A stretch of DNA of 18,856 nucleotides from Candidatus Puniceispirillum sp. (GTDB lineage: Bacteria > Pseudomonadota > Alphaproteobacteria > Puniceispirillales > Puniceispirillaceae): positions 1-18,856 of the forward strand of contig JABJBD010000151.1 in NCBI GenBank assembly GCA_018668795.1, in the 5' to 3' direction. Positions 6,808 to 15,069 of the stretch are shown piece by piece. Numbering within the stretch: the first letter of the stretch is position 1; each line of letters begins with the position of its first letter. The notes below the pieces were generated by a model. The model had not been told where the DNA came from, did not search any database, and saw only the letters and a program-made list of their open reading frames with translations. The position numbers and the translations under genes were made by a program.

Positions 6808-7970
6808 TGCAGCGCCAGACATTTATCAGCCTCTATTTTCTTGGCATTTTTTTGCAGGCAGGTGCTTATGGGCTGACCTTTTTGCTACCTGCTTTATTTG
6901 CCCGTTTTGGCGGCAATGAAGCCGATGTCGGCTTTGTCTTGGCACTAACGGCGATAGCGACATTAATCGTTGTCATTTATTCGGGTCACATCACGGCTGT
7001 GACAGGTCTTATGCCCACTATCGCCATTGCAGGTGGCCTGATTACGCTGGCAGGTCTGTTATTTGGGCTGGCGCGTGAAACAGGTCTTATTGTTCAATCG
7101 GCTGGCCTATTATTGGGCGCCGGCTGGGGCTTGTTCTACACCTTGACACCGGTGGCACTGAATCGGGTCATTCACCCACATGAACGGATACAGTATTTCA
7201 CCCTTTTATCGGTATTCATCATGGCGGGTTTTGGTCTGACGCCTGTATTTGGCGCGGTCTTGACGCGGCTTGGTTTTGACATTGGCCTGACCTTTTTGGC
7301 TACAGCTGGCTTATGCGGGGCAAGCACCATTCTATTTTTCTGGCTGACCCGCCCTATGCGCGCCTTGACCATTGAAAAGCAGATTGTTGATAAAACCAGA
7401 CTGACAATTACCGCCATCAAGGATGTGATGACCTCACGTGCCGCCATTCCGATTGCCATGGTTGGCATTGGAGCCAGCGTTTTTGCAGGCGTCACCAATT
7501 TCCAGATAGTTTATGCCGACGCGCAAAACCTTGCCTATGCCGATTATTTTCTGGCCTATACGGTCACCGTCATCGTCTGCCGTGTGATCTTTGCACAATT
7601 TATGGGCGGTCGCTCGCCTTATGCGGTGATCGCGCTCTTGCTTGGCGTTATGGGGCTCAGTGTCATGCTGTTTATTATACAGCAAAGCAGTGTCTTTCTC
7701 TATGTGCTTGGGGCGATATTATTTGGCATTGGCTATGGTGTTTCCTATCCGATCATCAAGGCGATGGCGGCGAATGAGGCCAATCCAGAAATCTTGCCGC
7801 AAACATTACAATTATTTGGCCTGTCCTATTTTATCGGTGTCTTCGGCTTTCCCTTTGTCGCTGGTCATATGATCGTTCAGGGCGGCATGGCTATATTGCT
7901 TTGGACAGCTTTTGGTCTGGCCATTCTGGAATGCGCGCTTGCCAGTGGCCGCTTTTTCAAGCGCCTATAA
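6807..7970 (+). CDS. Major facilitator superfamily transporter
   Basis: A 387-residue inner-membrane protein with about 12 hydrophobic segments, split into two halves by a charged central loop (about 182-212). This is the standard MFS layout. The first segment starts within ten residues of the N-terminus with no signal peptide. 'GAGWGLFYTLTPVALNRV' (104-121) lies in the middle of the first half. Glycine-rich 'LGAILFGIGYGVSYPIIKA' (301-319) lies in the second half. The substrate cannot be told from sequence; efflux of a small molecule is the usual default guess for this type. It is coupled to the cupin gene by a 1-nt overlap and meets the hydrolase gene tail to tail with only 2 nt between stops, leaving no room for a separate terminator. 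Confidence 0.85.
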   Translation: MQRQTFISLYFLGIFLQAGAYGLTFLLPALFARFGGNEADVGFVLALTAIATLIVVIYSGHITAVTGLMPTIAIAGGLITLAGLLFGLARETGLIVQSAGLLLGAGWGLFYTLTPVALNRVIHPHERIQYFTLLSVFIMAGFGLTPVFGAVLTRLGFDIGLTFLATAGLCGASTILFFWLTRPMRALTIEKQIVDKTRLTITAIKDVMTSRAAIPIAMVGIGASVFAGVTNFQIVYADAQNLAYADYFLAYTVTVIVCRVIFAQFMGGRSPYAVIALLLGVMGLSVMLFIIQQSSVFLYVLGAILFGIGYGVSYPIIKAMAANEANPEILPQTLQLFGLSYFIGVFGFPFVAGHMIVQGGMAILLWTAFGLAILECALASGRFFKRL

Positions 7971-7972
7971 TC

Positions 7973-8911
7973 CTAACCACCACCTAAAAACGCATCCACC
8001 CGTTTCCATATATCAGCAATCACATCGGGTGTTTCGTTCAGCAATTCATGCCGCGCGTCGTCATAGTCATGCCGCGTCAGGCGGGGCAAACAAGCCAGCA
8101 TCCGGTCGATTGACGCTTTATGCACCACCTGCTCATCGCCTGCTACCAAGGCCAGAACCGGACACTCTATCGCCGCCATCCATTGCTTGTTCAATGTCGT
8201 GCGCGCACAGGATTCATAGGCGGCATGCACCCAGCCTGCGGTTGGCTGGCTACGCCGCAATTCGGCATTATCATCGAACCAGACGAACTGGCTTTCATAG
8301 CCATATTTGTCGCGTGACAGCACATTATGCGGGCGAAATTGCCGAACATGCGCCAGTGCTGGCGGCTTTTTAAACAGCAGATAAAAGCGCCCAAAGCCAG
8401 CTCCCACCAATATATGCGTAATCAACCGCACCAGCCATACGGGCATAACGGGTGGCGCGATCATTGGCGACAATATTATCGCCGCTATCACCTGCGCGTC
8501 CAGATGCTGACACAAACGCAAAGCCAGATGCCCGCCCATCGAATGGCCGAACAGGATCAGCGGCCTATCCTGCCATCCTACCGCCGCGATCAACGCGTCC
8601 ATCGCCCCGATATGCTGGTCAAAGCTTTCACAATGCACCGCTATACGATGCCGCCCTAGATGCCCTGACATGCCTTGCCCTGGCCAATCTATAGCCAGCA
8701 CGTTATAGCCGCGATCGTTAAACGCCTGCATCACATCAGCATATTTTTCACAGAATTCGGTAAATCCGGGGCATATCACAACATGCCCGCGCACCGCTGT
8801 TTGATCAGCTATTTCAGCCAGATGCCCGCGCAGATTGCGCCCTTCATAGGGGATATTAATATCGGTACCAGGCGGCAAGACAAGTCCTGCTTCGCTGGCA
8901 TAGCGATACAT
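7973..8911 (-). CDS. Alpha/beta hydrolase, lysophospholipase-like
   Basis: A 312-residue alpha/beta hydrolase of the monoglyceride lipase/PldB type. The catalytic triad is visible: Ser124 in the elbow 'GHSMGG' (122-127), Asp259 in 'VAGDEQVV' and His288 in 'ARHELLNE'. 'VVICPGFTEFCEKYADV' (44-60) and 'DWPGQGMSG' (75-83) are typical of the family and supply the oxyanion region. There is no signal peptide, so it probably acts in the cytoplasm or at the inner membrane face. The substrate is unknown; a lysophospholipid or another acyl ester is plausible. Its ATG overlaps the stop of the upstream exporter gene by one base (TGATG), so both are made from one message. Confidence 0.85.
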   Translation of the reverse strand: MYRYASEAGLVLPPGTDINIPYEGRNLRGHLAEIADQTAVRGHVVICPGFTEFCEKYADVMQAFNDRGYNVLAIDWPGQGMSGHLGRHRIAVHCESFDQHIGAMDALIAAVGWQDRPLILFGHSMGGHLALRLCQHLDAQVIAAIILSPMIAPPVMPVWLVRLITHILVGAGFGRFYLLFKKPPALAHVRQFRPHNVLSRDKYGYESQFVWFDDNAELRRSQPTAGWVHAAYESCARTTLNKQWMAAIECPVLALVAGDEQVVHKASIDRMLACLPRLTRHDYDDARHELLNETPDVIADIWKRVDAFLGGG

Positions 8912-10749
8912 CAGCTTATAACCTCATGCGCGATGTCGGCATTACCGTCATAGATAACAGCATCGCCATCATCATCAATGAAACCGTCGGACTGGCGTTG
9001 CCACATCGTTGCATAGAGTCCCTTTTTGCCCAGAAGCTGGCGATGCGTGCCGCGCTCGCACACCTCACCATCGGCCAGCACCAGAATTTCGTCGGCATCG
9101 ACAACTGTCGAAAGCCGGTGCGCAATGACCAATGTTGTCTGGCTCCGCGAAATATCATTCAGCGAACTTTGAATGTCCTTTTCGGTGCGGCTATCCAGTG
9201 CCGATGTCGCTTCGTCAAACAGAAAAATCGCAGGCTTCTTCAAAATCGCGCGGGCAATGGCTACACGCTGTTTTTCACCACCGGACAATTTCAATCCACG
9301 TTCGCCAACCCGCGTGTCATAACCATCGGGCAATTTGCTGATAAAGCCATCAATCGCTGCTGCCTTGGCCGCCGCTTCGATGTCGGCCTGGCTGGCATCA
9401 TGCCGTCCATAGCCGATATTATAACCGATCGTTGAATTGAACATGACGGTATCCTGCGGCACCACGCCAATCACGTTGCGAAGCGAACTTTGTGACACAT
9501 CGCGCAAATCTTGCCCATCAAGGCGGATACTGCCCTGATTAGGATCATAAAAGCGGAATAACAGCCGTGAAATAGTCGTTTTGCCTGACCCGCTTGGGCC
9601 CACAATGGCGGTACGTTTCCCGGGCGCAACGCGAAAGCTGACACCTTTCAAAATAGGCCGTTCGGCATAGGAAAAATGCACATCATCAAAGACCAATTCG
9701 CCGCCACCAACCGCCAGTTCACCCGCGTCGGGCTTATCGGCAATATCGGGTTCTTCATCCATCAATTTGAACATGCGTTCCATATCGACCAGCGATTGCC
9801 GCAATTCCCGATACACCCAGCCCAGAAAATTAAGCGGCAGATAGAGCTGTAGCAAATAAGTATTCACAATGACAAAATCACCAACCGTCAGCCCCCCACG
9901 CTGAATATCCAGACCAGCCATGCCCATCATCGCCATCAAACCAACGGCAATGATCGCCCCTTGCCCGATATTGACCACCGACAGTGATGTGCGCGACTTG
10001 ACCGCCATAATTTCATATTTACGCATTGCCGTATCATACCGTTCGGCTTCAACCTCCTCGGCATTGAAATATTTGACTGTTTCGTAATTCAGCATCGAAT
10101 CAACCGCACGCGTCGCGGCGCTTTCATCGGCATTATTCATCTCGCGCCGGAACCGTATCCGCCATTCGGTCACACGAATGGTAAAGATCACATAGGTCAT
10201 CACCGTCAAAAATGTCACCGCCGCATAGAAAAACCCGAACATTGACCACAGAATGACACTGACAAACAGCATTTCGACAAATAGGGGTAGCACCTCGAAA
10301 AAGGCGATGGTCAGCAGAAATTCAATACCTTTAGCACCCCGGTCAATCGATCGCGTCAACCCGCCTGTCTGACGATCAAGATGAAACTGCAATGACAATT
10401 TATGCAGATAACGAAACGCATTCAATGCGGCACCTCGCACTGCACGCTGGGCAACACTGGCAAACAGATATTGCTTGGCTTCGCTAAACACCTGCTGGCC
10501 TAGCCGTGCCAGCGCATAACCTGCCACAACCCACATCAAGGCCGACATCGCAAACCCCTGATCGCCATTGACCAGATCAACGGCCGCACCATACATCAGC
10601 GGGGTTATGATATTCGATCCTTTTGCCGCCATAAGACAGGCAAAGGCCGCCGTAATACGGCCGCGAACACGCCAGTTACCGCGCGGTATTGTGTAACGCG
10701 CCAAATCGGCAAGTAGCGTAATGATTTTTTTTGACTTCGGGTCTGACAT
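8911..10749 (-). CDS. atm1: Atm1-type ABC exporter (membrane and ATPase domains fused)
   Basis: A 612-residue half-transporter that works as a homodimer in the inner membrane. Residue numbers here count from the GTG at 10755. The membrane domain (about 35-320) carries family-specific 'ETVKYFNAEEVE' (225-236) and 'VNIGQGA' (261-267), the latter matching the glutathione-contacting region of bacterial Atm1. The ATPase domain has Walker A 'GPSGSGKT' (386-393), signature 'LSGGEKQR' (490-497), Walker B 'IFLFDEATS' (510-518) and H-loop His546. Known relatives export glutathione persulfide-like compounds or metal-thiol complexes. I place the start at ATG 10749 because GGTGA sits just before it; the GTG at 10755 would add two residues. 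It follows sufA by 70 nt, which fits a role linked to Fe-S biogenesis. Confidence 0.9.
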   Translation of the reverse strand: MSDPKSKKIITLLADLARYTIPRGNWRVRGRITAAFACLMAAKGSNIITPLMYGAAVDLVNGDQGFAMSALMWVVAGYALARLGQQVFSEAKQYLFASVAQRAVRGAALNAFRYLHKLSLQFHLDRQTGGLTRSIDRGAKGIEFLLTIAFFEVLPLFVEMLFVSVILWSMFGFFYAAVTFLTVMTYVIFTIRVTEWRIRFRREMNNADESAATRAVDSMLNYETVKYFNAEEVEAERYDTAMRKYEIMAVKSRTSLSVVNIGQGAIIAVGLMAMMGMAGLDIQRGGLTVGDFVIVNTYLLQLYLPLNFLGWVYRELRQSLVDMERMFKLMDEEPDIADKPDAGELAVGGGELVFDDVHFSYAERPILKGVSFRVAPGKRTAIVGPSGSGKTTISRLLFRFYDPNQGSIRLDGQDLRDVSQSSLRNVIGVVPQDTVMFNSTIGYNIGYGRHDASQADIEAAAKAAAIDGFISKLPDGYDTRVGERGLKLSGGEKQRVAIARAILKKPAIFLFDEATSALDSRTEKDIQSSLNDISRSQTTLVIAHRLSTVVDADEILVLADGEVCERGTHRQLLGKKGLYATMWQRQSDGFIDDDGDAVIYDGNADIAHEVIS

Positions 10750-10776
10750 ATTCACCGTCTGGTTTAACGCCAGCAG

Positions 10777-10798
10777 ATGCTGTCATGGATAACAGCAT
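10777..10798 (-). repeat. Perfect 7-bp hairpin in the sufA-atm1 spacer
   Basis: ATGCTGT (10777-10783) and ACAGCAT (10792-10798) can pair around an 8-nt loop. No T-run follows on either strand, so it is not a classical terminator. It may stabilise the suf message end or lower expression of the exporter relative to suf genes. Confidence 0.5.
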
Positions 10799-10819
10799 AA
10801 AACAGGCTTTGACAGCCGC

Positions 10820-11170
10820 CTATGACGCGACAGAAAAGCTTTCGCCGCACCCACAACGGGCAATTTCATTGGGATTATTAAAGACAAAACGCGCGGCAAA
10901 TTTATCTTCCTGCCAATCCATCTCCGACCCGATCAGAAACATCACGGCGGTTGGATCAATGAATAACGTTACGCCTTTTTCTTCTACCTTATCTTCGAAC
11001 GGTTTTTGTTCGGTCGCAAACTGGACATCATATTGCATGCCTGAACAACCGGTGGTCTTGATCCCCACCCGCAGACCGATAACATCGCTCTCAGCCTTAT
11101 TCATCAGGCTTTGAACATGCAGTGCCGCCTTATCCGTCAAAGTGACGATCGGTTTATTCGGGTCAAACAT
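10820..11170 (-). CDS. sufA: A-type Fe-S carrier protein (SufA/IscA/HesB family)
   Basis: A 116-residue cluster carrier that takes Fe-S clusters from the SufBCD scaffold and passes them to target proteins. The three ligand cysteines are present: Cys42 in 'TTGCSGMQYD' and Cys106 and Cys108 in 'CGCGESF'. The length matches the family. The start at 11170 has AAGGA about 8 nt upstream. It is the last suf gene, 52 nt after sufT. IscA or ErpA are alternative names, but the operon favours SufA. Confidence 0.92.
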   Translation of the reverse strand: MFDPNKPIVTLTDKAALHVQSLMNKAESDVIGLRVGIKTTGCSGMQYDVQFATEQKPFEDKVEEKGVTLFIDPTAVMFLIGSEMDWQEDKFAARFVFNNPNEIARCGCGESFSVAS

Positions 11171-11222
11171 GTTCCATCCTTTCCAAACGCATTACAAATC
11201 AGATCCCCCACAAAGGGCTATT

Positions 11223-11762
11223 CTACCAGTCCAGCGCCAGCTTTGCATCATCGCTCATACGGTCGGGCGTCCATGCTGGATCCCATACAAGCTCGACACT
11301 AACACTACCAACGCTGTCAACAAGCGCCACCGCCTCGGCAACTTGGCCTGGCATTTCACCTGCTACCGGGCATCCCGGCGCGGTCAGTGACATTGTAATA
11401 TCGACATCGCCATTATCCTGCCGGATCACATCATATATAAGACCAAGGTCAAAAATATTAACCGGTATCTCGGGATCATGCACTGATTTCAGTGCATCTT
11501 CAATCGCCACCGCATCAGCCTGTCCTTGCGGCGCGTCTAGCGGACTACCTGCCGTTGCACGGAATCCATCCCCTTCGCTAGACGTATTGGCACCGAAATT
11601 CAGAAATTCGGGCAACCCCGGCCCCAGATAACCACTGTCATTTTCACGCGCCAGCTTATGGTCCTCGGCTGAACGCATATGACTTGGAATATTTACGGAT
11701 GCAGACGCCTTATAGGGATTGTCAAAACCCTCATCCTTCTGCTCATCATGCTGATCGTTCAT
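11223..11762 (-). CDS. sufT: SufT, MIP18/DUF59-family Fe-S maturation protein
   Basis: SufT-type proteins assist Fe-S cluster maturation or transfer. The conserved domain (about 84-179) contains 'HDPEIPVNIFDLGLIYDV' (95-112), 'SLTAPGCPVAGEMPG' (125-139) with Cys131, and the ending 'DPAWTPDRMSDDAKLALDW' (161-179). The first ~80 residues are hydrophilic, rich in Asp, Glu, Gly and Ser, look disordered, and make the protein longer than the SufT proteins I recall (about 125 residues). The full-length start at 11762 is supported by AAGG 8 nt upstream. An internal ATG at 11678 has no such site. It lies 47 nt after sufS. Confidence 0.9.
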   Translation of the reverse strand: MNDQHDEQKDEGFDNPYKASASVNIPSHMRSAEDHKLARENDSGYLGPGLPEFLNFGANTSSEGDGFRATAGSPLDAPQGQADAVAIEDALKSVHDPEIPVNIFDLGLIYDVIRQDNGDVDITMSLTAPGCPVAGEMPGQVAEAVALVDSVGSVSVELVWDPAWTPDRMSDDAKLALDW

Positions 11763-11796
11763 CTATTCTACCTTTTGATGGTCACTTACCACCTAG

Positions 11797-11830
11797 CCAA
11801 AAATGCGTACTACCCAAAAATGCGTACTAC
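11797..11830. repeat. Perfect 17-bp tandem duplication at the sufS stop codon
   Basis: CCAAAAATGCGTACTAC occurs at 11797-11813 and again at 11814-11830 with no mismatch. On the minus strand the upstream copy encodes the end of SufS and the duplicated copy lies just beyond the stop. Read from either copy, the tail would be Val-Val-Arg-Ile-Phe-Gly-stop, so the duplication left the protein unchanged. Confidence 0.92.
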
Positions 11831-13057
11831 TTTTTCCAATGATGTTGCCAACGCGTCAAATTCACCCTTGGTCGTATAGACACCAACAGACGCCCGCGCT
11901 GTTGACGATACATCCAGATAATCCATCAATGGCTGGGCGCAATGATGTCCGGCGCGAATGGCAATACCATCACGGTCAATGATCGTCGAAATATCATGCG
12001 GATGCGCACAATCCATCGTAAAGGACACAACGCCTGATTTACCGGCGGCTGTGCCGATAAGATGCAAGCCTTCAACCGCACTTAGACGCTGATGCGCATA
12101 GGACAGAACGTCCTGTTCATGCGCCCTGATCGCCGCCATGCCAATGGCCTCAACATAGTCAACCGCCGCACCCAGCGCGATAACCTCGGCAATCGCGGGC
12201 GTGCCAGCTTCAAACCGATGCGGTGCGTCGGCATAGGTGCTTTTCTCGATCGTCACCCGGTCAATCATATCACCGCCGCCCATAAATGGCGGCATGTCAG
12301 CCAGAATCTCGGCTTTGCCCCACAACACGCCAACGCCATTCGGGCCGTATAATTTATGCGCCGAAAACACATAGAAATCACATCCCAGCGCCGTCACATC
12401 AACGGGCATATGCACAACGCCCTGACAGCCATCAACAACAAATAGCGCATCAACCGATTTTGCCAGCGTCGCAATGTCGGCAAGCGGATAAACAGTGCCC
12501 AGCACATTCGATACATGCGGCACGGAAATGATCCGGGTTTTCTCGTTTGTCATCTCGGTCATGGCTTGCATCGAAAAACCGCCATCTTCATGCAGCGGAA
12601 ACGCGCGCAATACGGCACCTGTCCGTTCGGCAACCATCTGCCACGGCACGATATTGGCGTGATGTTCGGCAATACTGATCAAAATTTCGTCGCCAGCCTG
12701 CAACCGCGGCAAGGCCCAGCTTTGGGCGATCATATTCAATGCCATTGTCGCACCTGCGGTCAGCACAATCTCGTCAGCTGACGGGGCGCCAATAAATCCA
12801 GCAACTTTCTGGCGCACCGCTTCATAGGCGTCTGTTGATGCTTCGGACAGGAAATGCAAACCACGATGCACATTTGAATAGGTATCCGTATAGGCAGACA
12901 TCAGGGCATTCATCACCTGTTGCGGTTTTTGCGCCGACGCTGCCGAGTCCAGATATACCAATGGTTTGCCATGAATATCGCGTGACAGGATCGGGAAATC
13001 CGCACGGATCGCATCACTATCAAAGCTAGGCGTCTGAAGTGCAAGATTATCGGTCAT
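11810..13057 (-). CDS. sufS: Cysteine desulfurase SufS
   Basis: SufS is the PLP enzyme that removes sulfur from cysteine for Fe-S cluster assembly. The 415-residue, group II protein has 'YLDSAASAQKP' (35-45), 'EHHANIVPWQ' with PLP-stacking His133 (131-140), 'VDGCQ' (208-212, where Ala is more usual than Cys211), PLP-binding Lys235 in 'FSAHKLYGPNG' and the persulfide-carrying Cys373 in 'AGHHCAQP'. Arg388 near 'SSTARAS' fits the substrate carboxylate site. The ATG overlaps the sufD stop as ATGA (4 nt). No SufE or SufU partner gene is visible in this window. Confidence 0.96.
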   Translation of the reverse strand: MTDNLALQTPSFDSDAIRADFPILSRDIHGKPLVYLDSAASAQKPQQVMNALMSAYTDTYSNVHRGLHFLSEASTDAYEAVRQKVAGFIGAPSADEIVLTAGATMALNMIAQSWALPRLQAGDEILISIAEHHANIVPWQMVAERTGAVLRAFPLHEDGGFSMQAMTEMTNEKTRIISVPHVSNVLGTVYPLADIATLAKSVDALFVVDGCQGVVHMPVDVTALGCDFYVFSAHKLYGPNGVGVLWGKAEILADMPPFMGGGDMIDRVTIEKSTYADAPHRFEAGTPAIAEVIALGAAVDYVEAIGMAAIRAHEQDVLSYAHQRLSAVEGLHLIGTAAGKSGVVSFTMDCAHPHDISTIIDRDGIAIRAGHHCAQPLMDYLDVSSTARASVGVYTTKGEFDALATSLEKVVRIFG

Positions 13058-14319
13058 AGCGATACCCCTTTCACATCTGCCATCCAGCCATCACTGATAT
13101 GCCGCAACATGCCAGCCAACGCTGCATTTTCAACCGAGTCGATCGCATCATCCAGAAACGCCCCAATCAGCATGGCACGCGCGGTAGCCTTTGGAATACC
13201 GCGACTGGTCAAGTAGAACAGTTGCGTTTCATCAAGTTCACCAACGGTGGCACCATGCGCACAGATTACATCATCAGCATAGATTTCCAGCTCAGGCTTG
13301 GCATCGGCTTCGGCCTTGCGCGACAATAGCAAAGCCCGACTCATTTGCTGGCCATCGGTTTTCTGGGCATCAGGTGCAACATGCACCTTGCCTTGAAACA
13401 CCCCGCGTGATGCGTCATCCAAAACCCCACGGATAATCTGGCTAGAATGGCAATGCCCGACCGCATGATCCATATAGGTGGTAATATCGTGATGTTGCTT
13501 ATCGCGCCCAAGATAGATCGCCGATAGCCCACATTCGGCTGACTCACCTGTCAATGTCACATGCGTTTCCAGCCGTGCCAGCTGGCCCCCAACTGAAATC
13601 GAAAATCCGGCAAAGACCGAACCTTCGCCAAGCGATATGCCGGTCGCCGCAAGATGCACATTATTCGCACCTTCGGCTTGCACCTTGGCATAATCAAGAC
13701 GGGCTTTATCACCCAGACGAAGCGCAACAAGCGGCGCACTCAACCCAAGTTGGCTTTGATGCCATTCGGCAATCACCGCCGCGCCGCTAATGCCAACATC
13801 GACCATCACCACCGGATGCGCTGAAATAGTCTCGCCTGTACCTTCAAACGCCAACAGAACGGGTTGCTCGATATGCACACCCGCGTCAACCGAAAGCCGA
13901 AGCCCTGCACTCATCGCCGCCAGCGACAGATTACCTACCGGATGATCGACCGGCGCAAGCCCAGCCACTTCGGCGGTAATGGCCTCAAAATCTGTATTCA
14001 GACTATGCGTCGCTGTCATCCCGTCAGGAAGCCCGTCAAGGCTCCGAACATCCAGCATACCGTTGTAAAAACGGATCACATGCGCTTTCATCTCGGTCGC
14101 AATCGCGGTGATCTCGGCGCCAGGCGCATGTGCAGTTTCGCTCATGCCAATAGCTGGTGCAAGCTCACGTGCTACCACCGCCCCAAGCCGGGTAAAGCGC
14201 CATGACTCGGCTTTTGCATCTGGCCAGCCATTAGCCTGCCAGCGCGCCAATGCCGCATTGCGCACATCATCAAGGCCGGAAAGCTGGTCAAGATTAGGCT
14301 GCATCGTCGATGCCAGCAT
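13054..14319 (-). CDS. sufD: SufD, subunit of the SufBCD Fe-S scaffold
   Basis: SufD pairs with SufB and two SufC to form the cytoplasmic scaffold and helps bring in iron. The protein is 421 residues. The C-terminal signature 'CAHGATVGELDETQLFYL' (353-370), with Cys353 and His355, is followed by 'SRGIP'. The centre has the beta-helix style hydrophobic repeats of the family. The start at 14319 is preferred over an in-frame ATG at 14304 because GAGGAG lies 7 nt before it. This makes a 26-nt overlap with the end of sufC. The downstream end overlaps sufS by 4 nt. Confidence 0.95.
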   Translation of the reverse strand: MLASTMQPNLDQLSGLDDVRNAALARWQANGWPDAKAESWRFTRLGAVVARELAPAIGMSETAHAPGAEITAIATEMKAHVIRFYNGMLDVRSLDGLPDGMTATHSLNTDFEAITAEVAGLAPVDHPVGNLSLAAMSAGLRLSVDAGVHIEQPVLLAFEGTGETISAHPVVMVDVGISGAAVIAEWHQSQLGLSAPLVALRLGDKARLDYAKVQAEGANNVHLAATGISLGEGSVFAGFSISVGGQLARLETHVTLTGESAECGLSAIYLGRDKQHHDITTYMDHAVGHCHSSQIIRGVLDDASRGVFQGKVHVAPDAQKTDGQQMSRALLLSRKAEADAKPELEIYADDVICAHGATVGELDETQLFYLTSRGIPKATARAMLIGAFLDDAIDSVENAALAGMLRHISDGWMADVKGVSL

Positions 14320-15049
14320 AGCCCTGCTCCTCTACTTCAAGTGCCAGCGACTTATCGCCTGATTTACGGATTTTGCCACCTGCTAGAATATGCACATAAT
14401 CCGGTACAATATAATCCAGCAACCGCTGATAATGGGTGATAACCAACATCGAACGCGCAGGATCACGCAACAGATTAACGCCTTCTGATACGATCTTCAG
14501 CGCATCAACATCAAGCCCGGAATCGGTTTCATCAAGCACTGCCATCGTTGGTTCAAGCAACGCCATTTGCAGAATTTCATAGCGTTTCTTTTCACCGCCC
14601 GAAAAGCCGACATTGACCGCCCGCTTCAGCATGTCATCATTGATACCTAGGATTTTGGCCTTGGCACGTACCATTTTAACAAATTCAAGCTGATCGACTT
14701 CATCCTCGCCAGCCTCGATCCGACGCGCATTAACTGCCGCACGCAAAAAGCTCATGCCGCCGACACCAGGCAATTCGACCGGATATTGAAACGCCAGAAA
14801 CATGCCTGCACGGGCGCGCTCATCGGGTTCCATCTCCAGCATCGACACGCCATTCATCAGCACGTCACCACCTGTCACTTCATAACCATCACGGCCAGAC
14901 AGCACATAAGACATCGTGCTTTTACCCGAGCCATTCGGCCCCATGATAGCGTGAATTTCGCCTGTATTAATGGTCAGATTGATGCCTTTGAGAATGGGGG
15001 TATCCCCAACCGATGCATGTAAATCCCTGATTTCAAGTAAAGCTGTCAT
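14294..15049 (-). CDS. sufC: SufC, ATPase subunit of the SufBCD scaffold
   Basis: SufC is a soluble ABC-type ATPase that drives shape changes in SufB-SufD during cluster assembly. The 251-residue protein contains Walker A 'GPNGSGKS' (37-44), Q-loop 'LAFQYPVELPG' (85-95), signature 'FSGGEKKR' (149-156), Walker B ending 'LDETDSGLD' (172-180) with Glu174, and H-loop His206 in 'ITHYQRLLDYI'. The last stretch matches SufC rather than a transporter ATPase. AGGA lies 9 nt before the ATG. It begins 20 nt after sufB and overlaps sufD by 26 nt. Confidence 0.97.
   Translation of the reverse strand: MTALLEIRDLHASVGDTPILKGINLTINTGEIHAIMGPNGSGKSTMSYVLSGRDGYEVTGGDVLMNGVSMLEMEPDERARAGMFLAFQYPVELPGVGGMSFLRAAVNARRIEAGEDEVDQLEFVKMVRAKAKILGINDDMLKRAVNVGFSGGEKKRYEILQMALLEPTMAVLDETDSGLDVDALKIVSEGVNLLRDPARSMLVITHYQRLLDYIVPDYVHILAGGKIRKSGDKSLALEVEEQGYAGIDDAA
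14327..14332 (-). promoter_or_regulatory. Ribosome binding site deciding the sufD start
   Basis: GAGGAG on the minus strand lies inside the last codons of sufC, 7 nt before ATG 14317-14319. The alternative ATG at 14302-14304 has no comparable site. Confidence 0.65.
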
Positions 15050-15069
15050 TAACGTCGTCCTGTTTCTAA

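Noticed and set aside
10777..10798. Intrinsic terminator after sufA
   Set aside because: The stem is good but no T-run follows on either strand.
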